Below, piece after piece: positions 45,901 to 58,229 of a stretch of DNA of 64,000 bases (the first letter of the stretch is position 1; every line of letters begins with the position of its first letter). The stretch is from NCBI GenBank assembly GCA_949358305.1, contig OX442317.1, positions 6,514,186-6,578,185 of the forward strand, read 5' to 3'. The DNA comes from Strigamia acuminata. Taxonomy: Eukaryota; Arthropoda; Chilopoda; Geophilomorpha; Linotaeniidae. Under the pieces are notes generated by a model. It was not told the origin of the DNA. It worked only from the letters and a program-made list of their open reading frames with translations, and did not search any database. A program made the position numbers and the translations under genes.

Positions 45901-46952
45901 GAAGCGCCAATGTGGCGCAAAACAATACTAATTGCGTATCTAGTTATTCAGTAGGCTTAGTTACCATTCGTATGCGGCCTCGCGCTCGTGTGGCCTTGAT
46001 GTGGGACAATGGAAGCTGGCAAACCGGGAAAACGACGAATCTCGAGTCTGTGAAAACTGCAGAAACAAATAGAATCATCAATAAATCATTTCACTCCAAC
46101 ACGGTTAAAATAGGAGTGTTTTTAAACGTCTGTTTTAAAATACCGATAATGAGATCACGATCGTACATCGGTAAGTCACTAAACTACAGGTAATATCAAT
46201 CTGTGACTAAACAAATAATAGAACAGACAAAAATAAATAATTGTCTTTCAGAAACGATTTAATTTAATTTATATATATATTTTTTAATCTTTAAGATGCT
46301 TACCAACTTGCAGAATTGCCCGATGCCTGTAGCAAAGGTGTGAGTACATAATCGCAACGTTGAAAATTAGGCTTACATTGTTCTGATTTTCTTTGTAATT
46401 TTTCTTTGTTTTATTTTATTAGTGACATTCAGTTTTTTAAAAAGGACGAAAAGCATGTGCATAAAGATGGACAGTTGTCCAATTTACTGAGATCGGAATG
46501 ACATTTGATAATGCCGGAATTCAATAAATTGAAATCAGGTTAGTGTAGTCTTTGTTTTTACTTAAAATATTTTACAAAGCGGGAAATCTGTTATAAAATA
46601 TAAATTAACCCAAGTTTTGCCATCCAAGTATTAGATTTTGGAAGTGCATTTTTGAGTTAATTTTCTTTTCTTTCTTTTTTGTTGTGATTTGAAGCATGTG
46701 TGTATATTTATCATACAAACCGATAGCCGATTGCGCCGACACCATAACAAATACACGTTTAGGATGTTTTTGGTGATGATGTGATAATGACTTATTGCCA
46801 GGCCCACGTTATTTGTAATGTCGATAAAATACTTGGCTTGACTAGGGATAAGAAGAAGCAGACGAAAGTTTATATTCATTAAGTTATATTTTAGTAGACA
46901 TTTAAGTTAAATATTGTGTTGATAAAATAACCCTTTAAAGATTGTCAGAAAC
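36946..46952. other. AT-rich noncoding stretch
   Basis: No exon, RNA gene or complete mobile element could be supported across about 10 kb. Noted items are a 10-bp stem hairpin at 41178-41220 and a GC-richer patch with homeodomain-type TAATTG/TAATTA words at about 40,530-40,640, which could be a regulatory element. A short ATT microsatellite lies near 43,780, and a CG-containing patch at about 45,950-46,050 has no paired splice sites. Confidence 0.4.
41178..41220. repeat. 10-bp stem, 23-nt loop inverted repeat
   Basis: TCTGGTCCCT (41178-41187) and AGGGACCAGA (41211-41220) are exact complements. The loop is unstructured by eye. The stem is shorter than a typical miRNA precursor, so no RNA call is made. 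Confidence 0.7.
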
Positions 46953-47050
46953 CTGAGTGGCCCAGTGGTTTGTGTTTGTTCTTAGTGCAGAAGAAGTGGT
47001 TGTAAACCTAGTGAGAATTCAGCAGGGCAACCTTTTCTTTCGGTTTAATT
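46953..47050 (+). mobile_element. tRNA-derived SINE or tRNA pseudogene
   Basis: TGGCCCAGTGG (46958-46968) fits a pol III A box, and GGTTGTAAACC (46998-47008) fits a B box, about 30 nt downstream as expected. No complete cloverleaf or CCA-adjacent acceptor stem is evident, so a SINE head is likelier than a working tRNA gene. The 3' boundary is uncertain. Confidence 0.45.
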
Positions 47051-47149
47051 TGGGATAAAAAAATTTGCTTGGATGTTTTACTAATTAAGACGATTTTTTT
47101 TGGCTCGAGTTACTTGTACCTCAGATAGTACCAAGAAAAACTTCAGCTG

Positions 47150-47187
47150 CGCTCGGTATCTTGATGCCGAATTGAAACACTAAATTA
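47150..47187 (+). mobile_element. Family D MITE fragment
   Basis: CGGTATCTTGATGCCGAATT followed by GAAACACTAAATT matches the family at 14615-14715 (GGTATCTCGATGCCAAAATC) and 27951-28005. Confidence 0.4.
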
Positions 47188-47384
47188 CAAAAACATAAAA
47201 ATCTAAACTTATTTATTGCCCATCAAGCGAATAATACCATCATTATCTGTTATTATTTCTAAAAAATCATGTGTTTGTGTGTGCGCTGACAGTAGGCGCA
47301 TTCAATTACTTTTCGTCTAAATTTTTGTCTCGTCCCAGTTTTGGGGTTTTACCACGTAATTCGCTAACCTACTAGAGCAGTTAG

Positions 47385-47549
47385 CAGGGCCAGCTGGAGG
47401 TTTTGCGGGGCCTCGGAAAGCCGCAAGCCCCCCATCCAAATTTTTTGGTGAAAAATGATCAAATTTCTAAGAAATTTGAAAGTGCGGGGTCTCTCTGAAC
47501 ATGGGGCCTCGGTCTGGGGCCTGAAAATCCGATGTCTGAGTCAGCTCTG
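47385..47549. mobile_element. hAT MITE
   Basis: The left end CAGGGCCAGCTGG and the right end GTCAGCTCTG pair imperfectly. Flanks GCAGTTAG (47377-47384) and GTAGTTAG (47550-47557) form an 8-bp duplication with one change. A perfect 9-bp stem, CAAATTTCT-A-AGAAATTTG, sits in the middle. Confidence 0.75.
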
Positions 47550-49602
47550 GTAGTTAGAATGGAAAATCAATGTGGAAGCAGGTTAATGTAAATTTCTTAA
47601 AATTTGTATTATAACGTATTGTGGCAGCATCATGAAATATTTGTTATTTATGTTTATGGTCAACATTTTATTAAAAATAATTTATTAATTGCATTAGTGG
47701 AAATTAATTGTATGAAATGTTGATTTCTTTAACTTTTTAATGAACATGCAACTTTTATCCTTTAGAAACATTCTCATTCTCCACCGGATTGTTTCGTTTC
47801 TCAGGATTTGATTAAAAGCATTTTCTTACATGACACCTCTGCACATTATAAGCACATTTAGTTATGAGGTATAATTTAATTTGCTGAAAAAAGAATGAAT
47901 AATTCATCAGGAGAATGCAGCAGAACATCTGAGTTATAGTTTGGAAAGAGGGAAAAAGTTGAACAAAAAAGAAAATCATAATTAAAAAAAAATATTTAGA
48001 AAATTTGCTTTTTTACTTGGGGGAAAAAGTAGGGAAATCCAATTTTTTCTTTGCAACGTGTGTCCATGTGTTTGTTATTGATAATTAATAAGCTTAACGA
48101 GTTTGCTGTTATTAATTCCTAATTTTGGAATTAAAAAGGTAAATGGTTTTAAAGTGTTAATCACTTGAGGCATCACTAACTTGTTTAAGATGATGTAATT
48201 AACCAAGTAATATTTTATGTTAATTATAAAAATATTTTTTAAAAAAAATTTGAACATTTTTGTTCGACTTTTGAGACGGAATGACCAACAGAAGTATCGA
48301 AAAGATAAAAAAAAATAAATAAAATCGAAAAGTCATAATTATATAACTTTGGGAATAAAATTGGATAAGGTTTGAGTTTTATGACTTGGGAGTAAAAAAT
48401 GGTAACTAGAAATTTTAGTGATTGCACAGCTGCTGAGTTGAAGTCTTGGCAACTTTTCATTCATTATTATCATGGGACCTGGTTATGAGGGTGTTGATTC
48501 AATCGATTTCAAATTGGACAAAAATTTCCACTTTCTCCACGTAAAAAATTGTGGAAGGAAAACATTTCTTTCAAAAAGAATAGAAATCAAATTAATAATT
48601 TTTTTTTCCATTTTCTATTTGCTCAAGTATTGATTTCATTGGTGAAAACTGTAATTTCTAATGTGGTGAAAACAAAGTTATGTTGATTTGGCGATTGATT
48701 TTGGGTGGGGTGAGTGAATGTGATGAAGTAGAATTGTAAACATAATTTACCGTTTTACCCCGCAATCTGCTGCAAGTGAAAATCCCAAAGTTTCAATGAA
48801 ATTGTTAAATATTTGGTGTTTTTCTTACAATTCTGTGGAATAAAGGAATTATTATTTAAAAAAATGATGAAAATGAATTTAAGTGAAATGAAAGTCAAGT
48901 GTAATAGTGTGTGTTAAGTTAGGGAGAAGTAAAATAGTTTGCGACAAGTAAATAAGAATACCACACGACATTTACATAAAACCGTTGGCTTTTACTGCCG
49001 TTTTACTGTTTAAGAGAAGACTCGAGTCGGTAGTCTCTTTTGGAAATGGATCCCCCGTGAACAACAGTCCTAAGTTAGTCAACAAAACATGTTTCATCCT
49101 AAGTGAAATCTGCGGGGGGAAATGAAAGGATGGAATGAAAGAGAGAGTGATAATCCATTTGGCTATAAAGAGTTTTGGGGCTTGTGTGGCAAAGGAGGGC
49201 TTATAGCCACAATGCGCTAAGAGAAAAGTAACTAAGCTCACACTTCACTCTCCTCTTCACCATTTTCAGAAACGACGAAAATCTTGGAGACTTTTCTTTG
49301 TCCAATAGACTTTGAACTTGGTAATTCTGTAACGATTTATCTGTCGAGTTAATAAGTAAAGCAGCATAATCTGACTTGTACAGTGTGTTGATTTTTCTAC
49401 CTGCTCTACAACACCAATGCAGAGGAAGTGGAGAAATTCTGTTATAGTTTACCCACTTTAAATAGGAGTCTCGTTTGATATAGTATAGGTCTTTATTTAA
49501 CTACCTTAGGCCTGAGTAATGCTGTGAACGCATGTAGCCCACAATTATCTAGTTTAAAAATGTTTAAACCAGATATTGCAAAGCTAGTTGTATGAACTAG
49601 AT

Positions 49603-49773
49603 CAGGGCTTCTTAAACTTTTTCCACTCGCAAACTCTTTTGGCTCGAGAAATATGTACGCTACCCCGGGTATATAGGTATTATGTAAAGTACAAAATGGT
49701 AGAAGTATGTTTAGGGTTTTTTTGTGACCCCCACATTCATAGGGATTGCTACCCTTCACTTTAAGAAGCCCCG
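49603..49773. mobile_element. hAT MITE, family C (intact)
   Basis: CAGGGCTTCTTAAACTT pairs with the right end CACTTTAAGAAGCCCCG. A perfect 8-bp duplication, AACTAGAT, lies at 49595-49602 and 49774-49781. It is the reference copy for the split element at 31912-32885. Confidence 0.88.
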
Positions 49774-50289
49774 AACTAGATAATTGTCAAAGTTAGCCTA
49801 CTTGCTAGCCGGGATATGTAGCTTTTTTAATTCATGGTGGGAATAGATTAGCCCAATCATTTGTAGACAAAATCATCTCCACTTAATGTAGGCTAGTCTC
49901 TAGGTTAGGGGTTTATTGGTGTGACCAAGGTGTAACTCTCTGCTTCTCAGCATCAAGCAGGCGTTGCCTGTACTGTGTAGGGGGTTAGCCTTTCTAAGAA
50001 CATTTGACTTACGAACTTTCAGAGATATGAACTTCAAATTTCACGATATGCGCATAAGTTAGTTTGCATGTTTAGCATTTTTGTATATACCCGCTATCTT
50101 ACTTTTCAAAATAAGATTAAAAATGTTTATTTAATTAGGACTAACGATTTTTCTACATTGTACACCTTTGCTGGACTTATGAACAATTTGACTTGAGAAT
50201 ATCTTCTCGGAAGTGACCCACTCTACTCGTGTTACCAGAGCCAACAAGAGGGTGGGGGAGCCGGTACAAATTATCATGTCCGACTATGT

Positions 50290-50311
50290 GGTAACCATCA
50301 TGATGGTTACC
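50290..50311. repeat. Perfect 22-bp palindrome
   Basis: GGTAACCATCA is followed at once by its exact reverse complement. About 40 bp downstream, AGAGGGT and ACCCTCT form a 7-bp stem with a 16-nt loop. The region (about 50,210-50,390) is GC-richer than its surroundings, but no gene is recognised. Confidence 0.9.
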
Positions 50312-51754
50312 GGTGCTGGTTACGATCTGTGGCCATGAATGGTTGCCGAGAGGGTGTTGAAAGGGTGACAGACCCTCTGGAGTACTGTATCACGTACAAA
50401 AAGATACTGACGAATTTTTGAAAGCGATTTTACATTGCACTTTAGTTTTAAATTTCAAATGCAATACCGGTACGCGTATTTTACCAAAAGCCAGTCATCT
50501 TCAGTGGTTCCATAGTGTTTGTCATTTAAAATATATCTTTATACTGCAGAGATTTAGTGCGTGTAGTGTTGTATATTTAATGAAAGAAATAATTTGATTA
50601 AAATAAATTTAAACAAATGTTAATTTATGGGATTAGCTTCACGGGTTCGCTTAATTTCTTTTTCTTTTCTCATTTTCGGAAATTTGAGTTGGTTTCGAAT
50701 TCATCACACATGCTACTACGAGTGTGGAAATAAAAGAATTCTACCCGTGTTTCAACCGTTAATGGAGATAAATGCATTAACCGAAGAAAACGCGATAAAT
50801 TCTTCATCAGAATTCCTTAGAAACCGATTTGTTCTCGTTAGGTTAAATTTGTGTCACATCACATGAATCATGTAGTCTCTTCACTTCATTCTACTGCCCA
50901 AATTCTTCCTTAGTGTCACGCAATTACAGGAAAAAAATATTACAAATTTATCTCCAATGGCTCTCACAAACCTAATTCAAATCTACGAATTTTCAAACAC
51001 ACCAATGCAATTACACAATGAACGTAATGAATGATAAACTTGTGAACATCGACTGTGAATTTACAATTTTTATCATAAATTATAATCAGTGGTAACGTAA
51101 AATATCGAGGTGATAATCCACAGAATATCAAAACAAAACTCGATTGCTCGTAAACAACACATCTAGAAATATTGAGGATGTTGCTAATCTGCGACCGGTG
51201 TCTTGTCTAAAAATCATGTATTTGTTGCGTTTGTGTGTGTGCAGATAGGGTTTTTTAGTGTCATTTTAGATGGGTACAGCCTGTGTTTTGTCTAAAATTT
51301 AGCAGATGGTTAGCAAGCCTTAATTTTTTGCTGTCTTTTTTGTCTAGAATTTTCTTAGGAATGGTCAGTTTTGAAGTGTGGGGTGGTTTTGTGTTCTGCT
51401 GGACAGTCCTGTGCCTGAGCATAACACAACGGATTTGTTACAGGATTCCCAGCCAAGGGATCATTTCTGGAACCAGGCCAGTTTTAGTTTTAGTCCTATT
51501 AAGTGAATTTGGTTGTCCATTTATTTTCTGTTTGGGGAAAGTGTGACAAACTTAGAACCTGGTTTCAAAGATATTTATTTGAAGGACAAAGTGTGATTAC
51601 AAAATTTTCTGAAGTTAGTTTTTTAATTAATTTCATATATTTCTAGAAAAATCAACTTCTCTTTTGATATGATCACCTGTTCCCATTAATACTAGGATTG
51701 GTGGCTTTCAGGGAATCTCAGTTATAGTTGTTTCTCATATTTGTATGATTTGAC

Positions 51755-52018
51755 CAGCGTTTCTCAAACTGTGAAGCGCGCCTCACTGGTGGGGTGCGAG
51801 CTGATTTTTGGTGGGGCGCACCCTTCGCACACGCCTAAATAGGACAAGCTTTATTTGCGAACTTATGTAAAATTTTATGCAAAATTATATAAAAATTTCC
51901 TTTTTTCTTTTTAGTAGTTCATTTTTGAAAAATTTAATGCACCAGTTGATGAAGTGGGGCACAGAAGATCTCTTTGCTTAAAAATGGGCCGCGATGCTAA
52001 AAAGTTTGGGAACTCCTG
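51755..52018. mobile_element. hAT MITE, second copy of the 26617-26929 family
   Basis: CAGCGTTTCTCAAACTG to AGTTTGGGAACTCCTG, with shared interior blocks such as GGTGGGGCGCACCC and GCGATGCTAAAAAGTTTGGG. The flanking duplication has decayed (ATTTGAC-like on the left, ATTTAAC-like on the right), so it is older than the 26.6-kb copy. Confidence 0.85.
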
Positions 52019-53250
52019 ATTTAACGTATTACCATCCACCTTCAATTGGGATTTCTGTGGGTTCACCCTTTCACCATCGCATATTTTTTGCATGCGCAAA
52101 CTCTCAATGTCAGGTACAACGTACATTTCCGGGTTTGACAGTTGTCTTGCAGAATGTCTTTGGGGATATTAATCATAAAACGAATATAACCACAAAAACT
52201 TGACGTCTTATAGTATGACTGGACTAAATTGTTCAATGCACACGAGTGAATTGTTATTATTTCTAAAAAATTAAGTATTGTATTTCTTCGCTTAAGAACC
52301 AAGGCTCTGGTAGACAAAACTAAAAATAATTCAGGAACCAGCTTATCTATTTTGTAAATACAAGCTAAAAAATTCAGATGCCATGTAAAAAATTTCAGGT
52401 GCCAATGCAACCAGGCCCCGTGTATTTGAATACCCTTGGTCACGGCTCTTATTCCAAATTGAGGGCAACTCTTAATCGGAGAAATACGCTATTTGTTGCA
52501 TTTATGAGTGAGCAGATTTATATGTATGGATCAGCGGTAGTTTTGTTAACTCGCTTCGAGCCGAGTGAACCCGGAATGTGTAGAGTTGAGAAAGGATGCA
52601 ATCTTTATATTTATATCTCTTGAGTCTATAGCTTCGAGTCTTGCTTCATTCATCTTTTGTCAGTCATTCATCATTAATATTCTAGAAACGAAGGCGACTT
52701 TCCATTTTGACAGATTCTCTCTGACAAGACAGTTGAGCTTTTCAGGTTAATGTATTCCAGGAGTATTTTTCGTGAATGTTTATTCAGTTTTGTTAAACAT
52801 TGTCGAGTGCAAGTCTGAACTTTAAAGAACTAATCAAAATGATTATTTAGTAGAAACAGGAAATGCACCAGCTCAAAGTTGGCATCCAAGTGATATATCA
52901 CTTCCTCTATCATGCTGAGTCGTGGATGTACTTCGACTTTAATTACGAGGGTCCTCAAGTAACGATGCCCTTCAGTATCTAGTTATCGATCGTTTAAAAA
53001 ATACATGACAGTGATTTGAAACGGTTTTGACAACCCGAAGGAGTTGTGGGGAAAGGGATCAATGGAATGGGGGTTTAACTATAGATATCCTTCATTATAC
53101 ATGATCTCGCTTTATGAGTTTTGCAATAACACGATTTATAAAAACAAAATTAAAACAACATATAGAGCATTGTCAACATCAAGATCAACCCATCCTGTGG
53201 GTTTCCATGATGAAACCCTATATTTGCACCCCTGTTTACCCGTTTCATTA

Positions 53251-53517
53251 GGTGCATTCAATTCAAAATCACGAAAAATCGATTTCAAAAACTTGATTAT
53301 AGAATCGGTTTATAATTTGATGCAGTTAAATTAACTCGTTCAATTTTATTATGGCCGACAGAAAAACGTGTTGAAATCAGGTGAAAATGCAAAGAATTCA
53401 TCCCACACGTGGAGTACAGAATCGGGTTTTCAATAATCCTATTATGAAAAATATGACATGTTTTGCGTCATTTCTGCCAGGGAAAATTGAGAGAATCGGT
53501 TTTCAATTGAATGTACC
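53251..53517. mobile_element. GGTGCATTCA-type mariner MITE (complete)
   Basis: GGTGCATTCAATTCAAAA and the right end TTTTCAATTGAATGTACC are inverted repeats with two mismatches. TA borders both sides (53249-53250 and 53518-53519). The interior holds repeated AGAATCGG words and no frame. It is the only full-length copy in the window. Confidence 0.8.
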
Positions 53518-54019
53518 TAATGTCAATTCAGTTTATGGAACCAATTAATTAATTAATTACCGTATCGTATTTTTTGCTTTTAAGACGCCATCGATTGTAA
53601 GACTCATCCCGTTATTAAGAGATGGGTGAATATCAAAGTCTTCCACTAGCGACGTAAGTAAGTTTAAGTATGTATACATTGTCTGACACTTAGCATAGGT
53701 AGTCATGGTCCTGTAAGTAAACTCTGTTCCGATACAACGTTGTCCTATTTTTCAATTGGTTGATTACGCCTAACTGTGGACTGTGCTTTACTACGTGGGA
53801 AAGTAGTTCTGTTCCATTCTCAATGAATGTCAGTGTAAAAAGTGATTAGAATGATGGATTTTACTTATTTGGTAATAAAATACTTATTTTATTTGCTAAA
53901 ATAAGCTTATTTCCCTTTTCAATGTTACATAGTTTGTCGGTTTCTTTTGGCAGGTAAACAAAAGTTTAGTTTTTTATTGGTTGTTTTGCCTAGTTAGAAT
54001 GCAATTCTGGTGTTGTGGA

Positions 54020-54315
54020 CTACTTTTTTTGTGTCACTACACCAGTCATACGGCTGGAATTAGAACAACGTTGTATCCGAACAGAGTATAGAATACTTGC
54101 GTGGGGATTCAGGCCATGCAAACCAAGATCTGTGAGACGACTTTCTTTTGCACCGAGAGCTGAAATATCCACAGAAAACTCAGTTAGAGACGGGTGGCAG
54201 ATGTTCTTGCCTAGAAACAGTACCTTAGTCACACAAGGACGAGAAACAATCGAGATTCCCAGCCGGTCACCCATCCCTGCACTGACTAGACCCAATGCTG
54301 CATAACTTGCCTTAT
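54020..54315 (-). mobile_element. 5S-rRNA-derived SINE (SINE3-like)
   Basis: Read on the minus strand, AAGTTATGCAGCATTGGGTC through GGATGGGTGACCGGCTGGGAA closely follows the 3' half of animal 5S rRNA, including the box C promoter. A non-5S body with GGCAAGAACATCTGCCACCC follows. A second, degenerate copy is at 30085-30258. The 5' half of 5S seems missing, so the copy is probably 5'-truncated or diverged. Confidence 0.8.
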
Positions 54316-55595
54316 GTGGAAACAGGTGACCAGTATGGTGAACCGTTCCTTATTGTTATCACCATAACAATAAGTTTAGAAAAGTGCTACACTTTGCAAA
54401 CTAAATATTAAGTCGGCCAGTCATAACTTTCATCTGGGGTGGCGGTGCTATCTGATGTTTGCAAATTCCTATTTTTTTTTGTAGTGAAGTACATTTTTTA
54501 TGTCAAATTTAGGGGCTTGTTTATCTTAATTACCAGTGGGTTTGTGAGTGGAGAAAAAGCGGTTCAACGTGTAGATTCTCTTAAATCTAATCAATTTATG
54601 CCCCTTTTATGTCGCCAGGGGCCCCATAATATGTTTGGATCGGGGCCTACGCAAATCCGGCCTCGTTTTCGACTGGAAAATAAAGTGTAAGTGTAATTTA
54701 ATTTCCATAGAACTCGTTAATGGGAAGTGAACTTGGAATTAAACAATCCAATGATCTCCTCTGATGTATTTTTGGGATGGGAAAGGTTTATCGAAAACAA
54801 TTTTCTAAGAAACATTTACTTAGCTCGCAGTTTAGGCCTAAAGAGGCTGCTGGTTTATGTTTTGTGAAAAAAACATTTCTGTCGCCACCTAGATAAGTAG
54901 ATACGTAAAAATAACTTTCCGCGCATGAAATGTGGCACTAACTCATTACGAGTACACACACTTTCATATTACATTTCGGTTACATGCATTTCTGAAATTT
55001 TTCAAAATTAGTTTTTTTTTTTTTTGGTTTTTTTTTTGCATTATTGTTATTTATAGATATAAGGTGTCGTTTCCGTTTCCAAATGTAATAAAATGCTTTG
55101 GCTGTAATGTTATTAGTATGGATCACTTAATTACATTTGGGGTCATAGTGAAATTCATGGTGGAACCAAACAAGACCATTGTTTTTAACGTTGACACTGG
55201 CCACGCACTTGGCACATTGCCGCGCACTAATTTCTAATTAAAGTCACAATCTGCCACCAGAGAGAGCCATTTCTGGCCAAGGAGACGCGAAGTGTCTAGC
55301 ATCTGGACGAGCAGACCGCACATTCACGTATTTGCACACCTACATCATTCTGAGGAATTACAGCAGTTGAAACATTTCACACGTGGATTGAATTGCGGAA
55401 ATAAAGAGATTATTTCAGATAAATTTTTTATTTTGTATTTTTCTATTTATGAAGTTGTGTATTTTTTTTCCTTTCCCATATGGTTCAAAAACACATTGAA
55501 ATTATATTGGGATGTATTGCAATGTATTTTGAAATCCATATGAACATATTTTCAAATTTCAATTTTTTAATTCTATTATGAAATGCGTTATTTAA

Positions 55596-55872
55596 TCCGC
55601 CACAACCTAGGGTCAATTTTGACCTCCAAAAGTGTTTTTTTTTTTTTTATAACTAACGGGATTTCTTTTTTGAAATATTATGTATTTTTTTTAAATGTCA
55701 TGATAGTAGATTTAAATATTCAATTTATTTATTTTTTTATACAAAAGTTCTTTGTTTATTCACTACTTTTGAATTCAGTGTCAATTATTTTTGTCGTACT
55801 CTTTCGACAAATACCGAATTGGTTAAATTTCTTCGTAAACATGAAATACTCAAAGAATAGAATCATTTTAAC
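55596..55872 (+). mobile_element. piggyBac-like repeat, copy 2
   Basis: Begins after TTAA (55592-55595) and aligns with 16372-16588, with an extra AT-rich insertion near 55,670-55,740. TACTCTTTCGACAAATACCG is identical in both copies. The right terminus was not found. Confidence 0.45.
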
Positions 55873-57076
55873 AACTAGCTTGGTTGTGGTTGTGTGGTGG
55901 TACACGTATGTGTCGTTACCGTACCGTATCGCCTCTAATGAGGCACGAAGGGCTAAGCTTTCAATTCCAACAAATTGCCCTACAAATATATTTAATCTAA
56001 GAATGAGCTTGAAAGGAAATAATGGCATTCCTCCTTTCGCATTTCCTTTGATCTTTGCTATGAAAAAAACAAGTGCAATAAAGAGTAAATACATTTGAAA
56101 AAAATTGATTATGGAAGTGAGTATTTGCCTAAAACAAATAATAAAAGCAAACAGATTTTTAGAGAAAAAACTTTCATATTAGGAAATGTAAAAAAATAGA
56201 TTTCTACACATAAATACTATATATTATTCTTATTTTAATGTTGATTAATGATGCAAATGCCTAGTCGTATTGCATAGCATTCTTCCATTCAGACGGAATT
56301 AATATTCCATTTATATTTACAATATTAAACTTGGGGAATGTGAACGTAGAGATTACTGTTTTAATTCCGGAATTCAATAAATTAGTTGATTTATTCTAAA
56401 ATAAAAATTCTGATAAAATGTTTGTTTTGAAAAGGGACCTCGACTGCATTAACTTACTCTAATCTTTGGCCAAGAACAAACACAGGAAAGGGTTATAATA
56501 CTTATAAAACAACTGGATCTGACCAGTTCGGGTCGTTAACTTGAAGGCATAAGAAAGGCAGGGTGAAAGGTGAGGTGATGGGTCAAGATATCTTTGACAG
56601 GTAATATATGTAATGTACAAGAAAGTAGGTGATTTTTCTTGTGGGAAATGACAAATACTGTCACTAGAGCTGGTTAGAATCGGTAGAAAAATGAGTAGAA
56701 AATGGTGAGGTGGTTGCACGGTGGATGTTTCATTTTGTATTGTTTTAAATGGAATTTAGCCTTGAACTTTTATCTTGCTAAACCAATTTGTCTCGTCCAG
56801 TAAAATTAATTTATGTTTTATTTTATTTGTGCATCCTCCCTCTTGGATACAATTAGTTAGCTAATTTCATTAAGTCAACTCCCGCCAACTTGGTACCGCT
56901 TGAAGAACAAGTTATATAAACCAAAGATTTCCCACAAAAGAAGTCTCATTAGGCAATATGAAGAAAGGATATTGTTGCGCTGGCAGGACTTGACTGGAAC
57001 ATGATTTTTCACTCTTGGTTTATTTGATATTTAAATGGCGCATAACTTTTTTTTTTCGTCTGACGAAATGAAAGTA
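55873..57076. other. AT-rich noncoding stretch
   Basis: No supported gene, RNA or repeat. Short open frames on both strands lack domains. Confidence 0.4.
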
Positions 57077-57336
57077 CAGTCGAAACTCTTTGTAACGAAT
57101 CGCGATATAACGAATTATATTACAGCTTAGGCAATAAATGTTGTTAACTATGGGCTTGTCCAATTTATTAAAAATATACTAATACTTTAAAGAAAAATCA
57201 CCAGGTGGAGGGCTTGACCTCTAGTTATAACGAATACCTAAAAATGGCCGGTTAAAAAATTTCAATATAACGAATTCTCGTTATAATGAATCGATTTTTC
57301 GGGTCCCTTGCGATTTGTTATAGAGAGTTTCGACTG
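57077..57336. mobile_element. Complete pogo/Tigger-type MITE (260 bp)
   Basis: The left end CAGTCGAAACTCTTTGTAAC and (reverse complement of the right end) CAGTCGAAACTCTCTATAAC match at 24 of the first 27 bases. TA flanks both sides (57075-57076 and 57337-57338). ATAACGAAT words recur inside. Terminal fragments of the family are at 24762 and 29406. Confidence 0.92.
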
Positions 57337-57718
57337 TATATGAAACAAAACAATTGGAAAATAGAAGAATGAAAAAACATCTGTAAACTGGTTGTTTTGA
57401 TGGGAAGATAACCTCAATCATATCATTAAAAATTTTGAATAATTTTTTTCTTCTAAAGAATAATTACTACTAATTAGTTTCAATCGTTTCAACAGTAACA
57501 AATGTATTTAAAGTTTTTAATTTTTATTTTTAGATATAGATCAATCACTGATAGCAATTTAAAAGAGTGGAATGTTGCTATTTTCGCCGCCAATTGCGAT
57601 GAATAATTCAACACGCGTGTCCTTGTGTTTTTGTTTTATTTGTTTATTTCTTGGATTAATATTCAATCGTTTATTTTTTATTTATATTTTTTTCTTTCTA
57701 TTTATTTCTTAGTTATAA

Positions 57719-58129
57719 ATCTAACTCCTTGAGGCCTGTTCTGCACCTGCTCTTCAAAGTTCCAGGGATTGGAGCGAGGCCATTCGCCTCTTCGTCACCA
57801 GCCGACGTCATGCTACCACGTGACAGAGGAAACTGCGAGCGCAGAGCAGGAGCGGCTGTTAGTCAATTGAGTGGCGAGCGTCATCGCAGCGAACAGCAGA
57901 GAGATGATCGCTCTCGGATCACGATCAGACTCTTCCCTCGGATTCAAATCTAACGAGTGGTAATCGGTGGAAGGAAACTCATAACTACAAGTGGAATTGT
58001 TCGTTTCGTTCGATGCTTTTCTTTTAGTTTTTTGATTATATTTTTCTGGTTTCCTAAAACCGCATCTTCGCTCTCATCATTTAAGTGCTTGACTCGCTAT
58101 TTCACGTGTTGTTTGTGCGTGGAAACACA
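57719..58129 (+). promoter_or_regulatory. Putative promoter and 5'UTR of a host gene
   Basis: Base composition rises sharply above the AT-rich surroundings, with many CG dinucleotides, just upstream of a signal-peptide exon. A 47-codon upstream ORF runs from ATG 57810 to TAA 57951-57953 and could reduce translation of the main frame. No TATA box is obvious, and the transcription start cannot be fixed. Confidence 0.45.
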
Positions 58130-58229
58130 ATGTGGATTCTCATGTATCAGCACAAAACTAGGATTAAGTTGCTCATCATCCAGTCGTTGCTGGCACTCAT
58201 TGTTTGCATCAGCAGCACTGCGGGCCAAG
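58130..58229 (+). CDS. First coding exon of a secreted or membrane protein (signal peptide)
   Basis: ATG 58130-58132 opens a frame of 33 codons plus one base, ending CAAG before a GTAGGA donor (GT at 58230-58231). The peptide starts MWILMYQHKTRIK, then a hydrophobic run LLIIQSLLALIVCI, then a small-residue region SSTAGQ: a classical signal peptide with likely cleavage near AG-Q. Basic residues before the hydrophobic core and CG-rich upstream DNA support a real gene start. Beyond the donor the frame soon loses coding character (long T and A runs). The remaining exons lie past the window, so the protein cannot be identified. Confidence 0.65.

Noticed and set aside
45912-46193. 93-codon frame in a slightly GC-richer patch
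   Set aside because: No domain, no flanking splice pair in frame, no neighbouring exon; kept only as part of the noncoding stretch.
49603-49773. 88-codon antisense frame overlapping this interval
   Set aside because: It runs through a hAT MITE with a perfect 8-bp duplication, so it is not a gene.
54015-54305. 96-codon frame and its antisense partner in the 5S-SINE
   Set aside because: It coincides with the 5S-derived SINE, which is an RNA-type element; no protein is expected.
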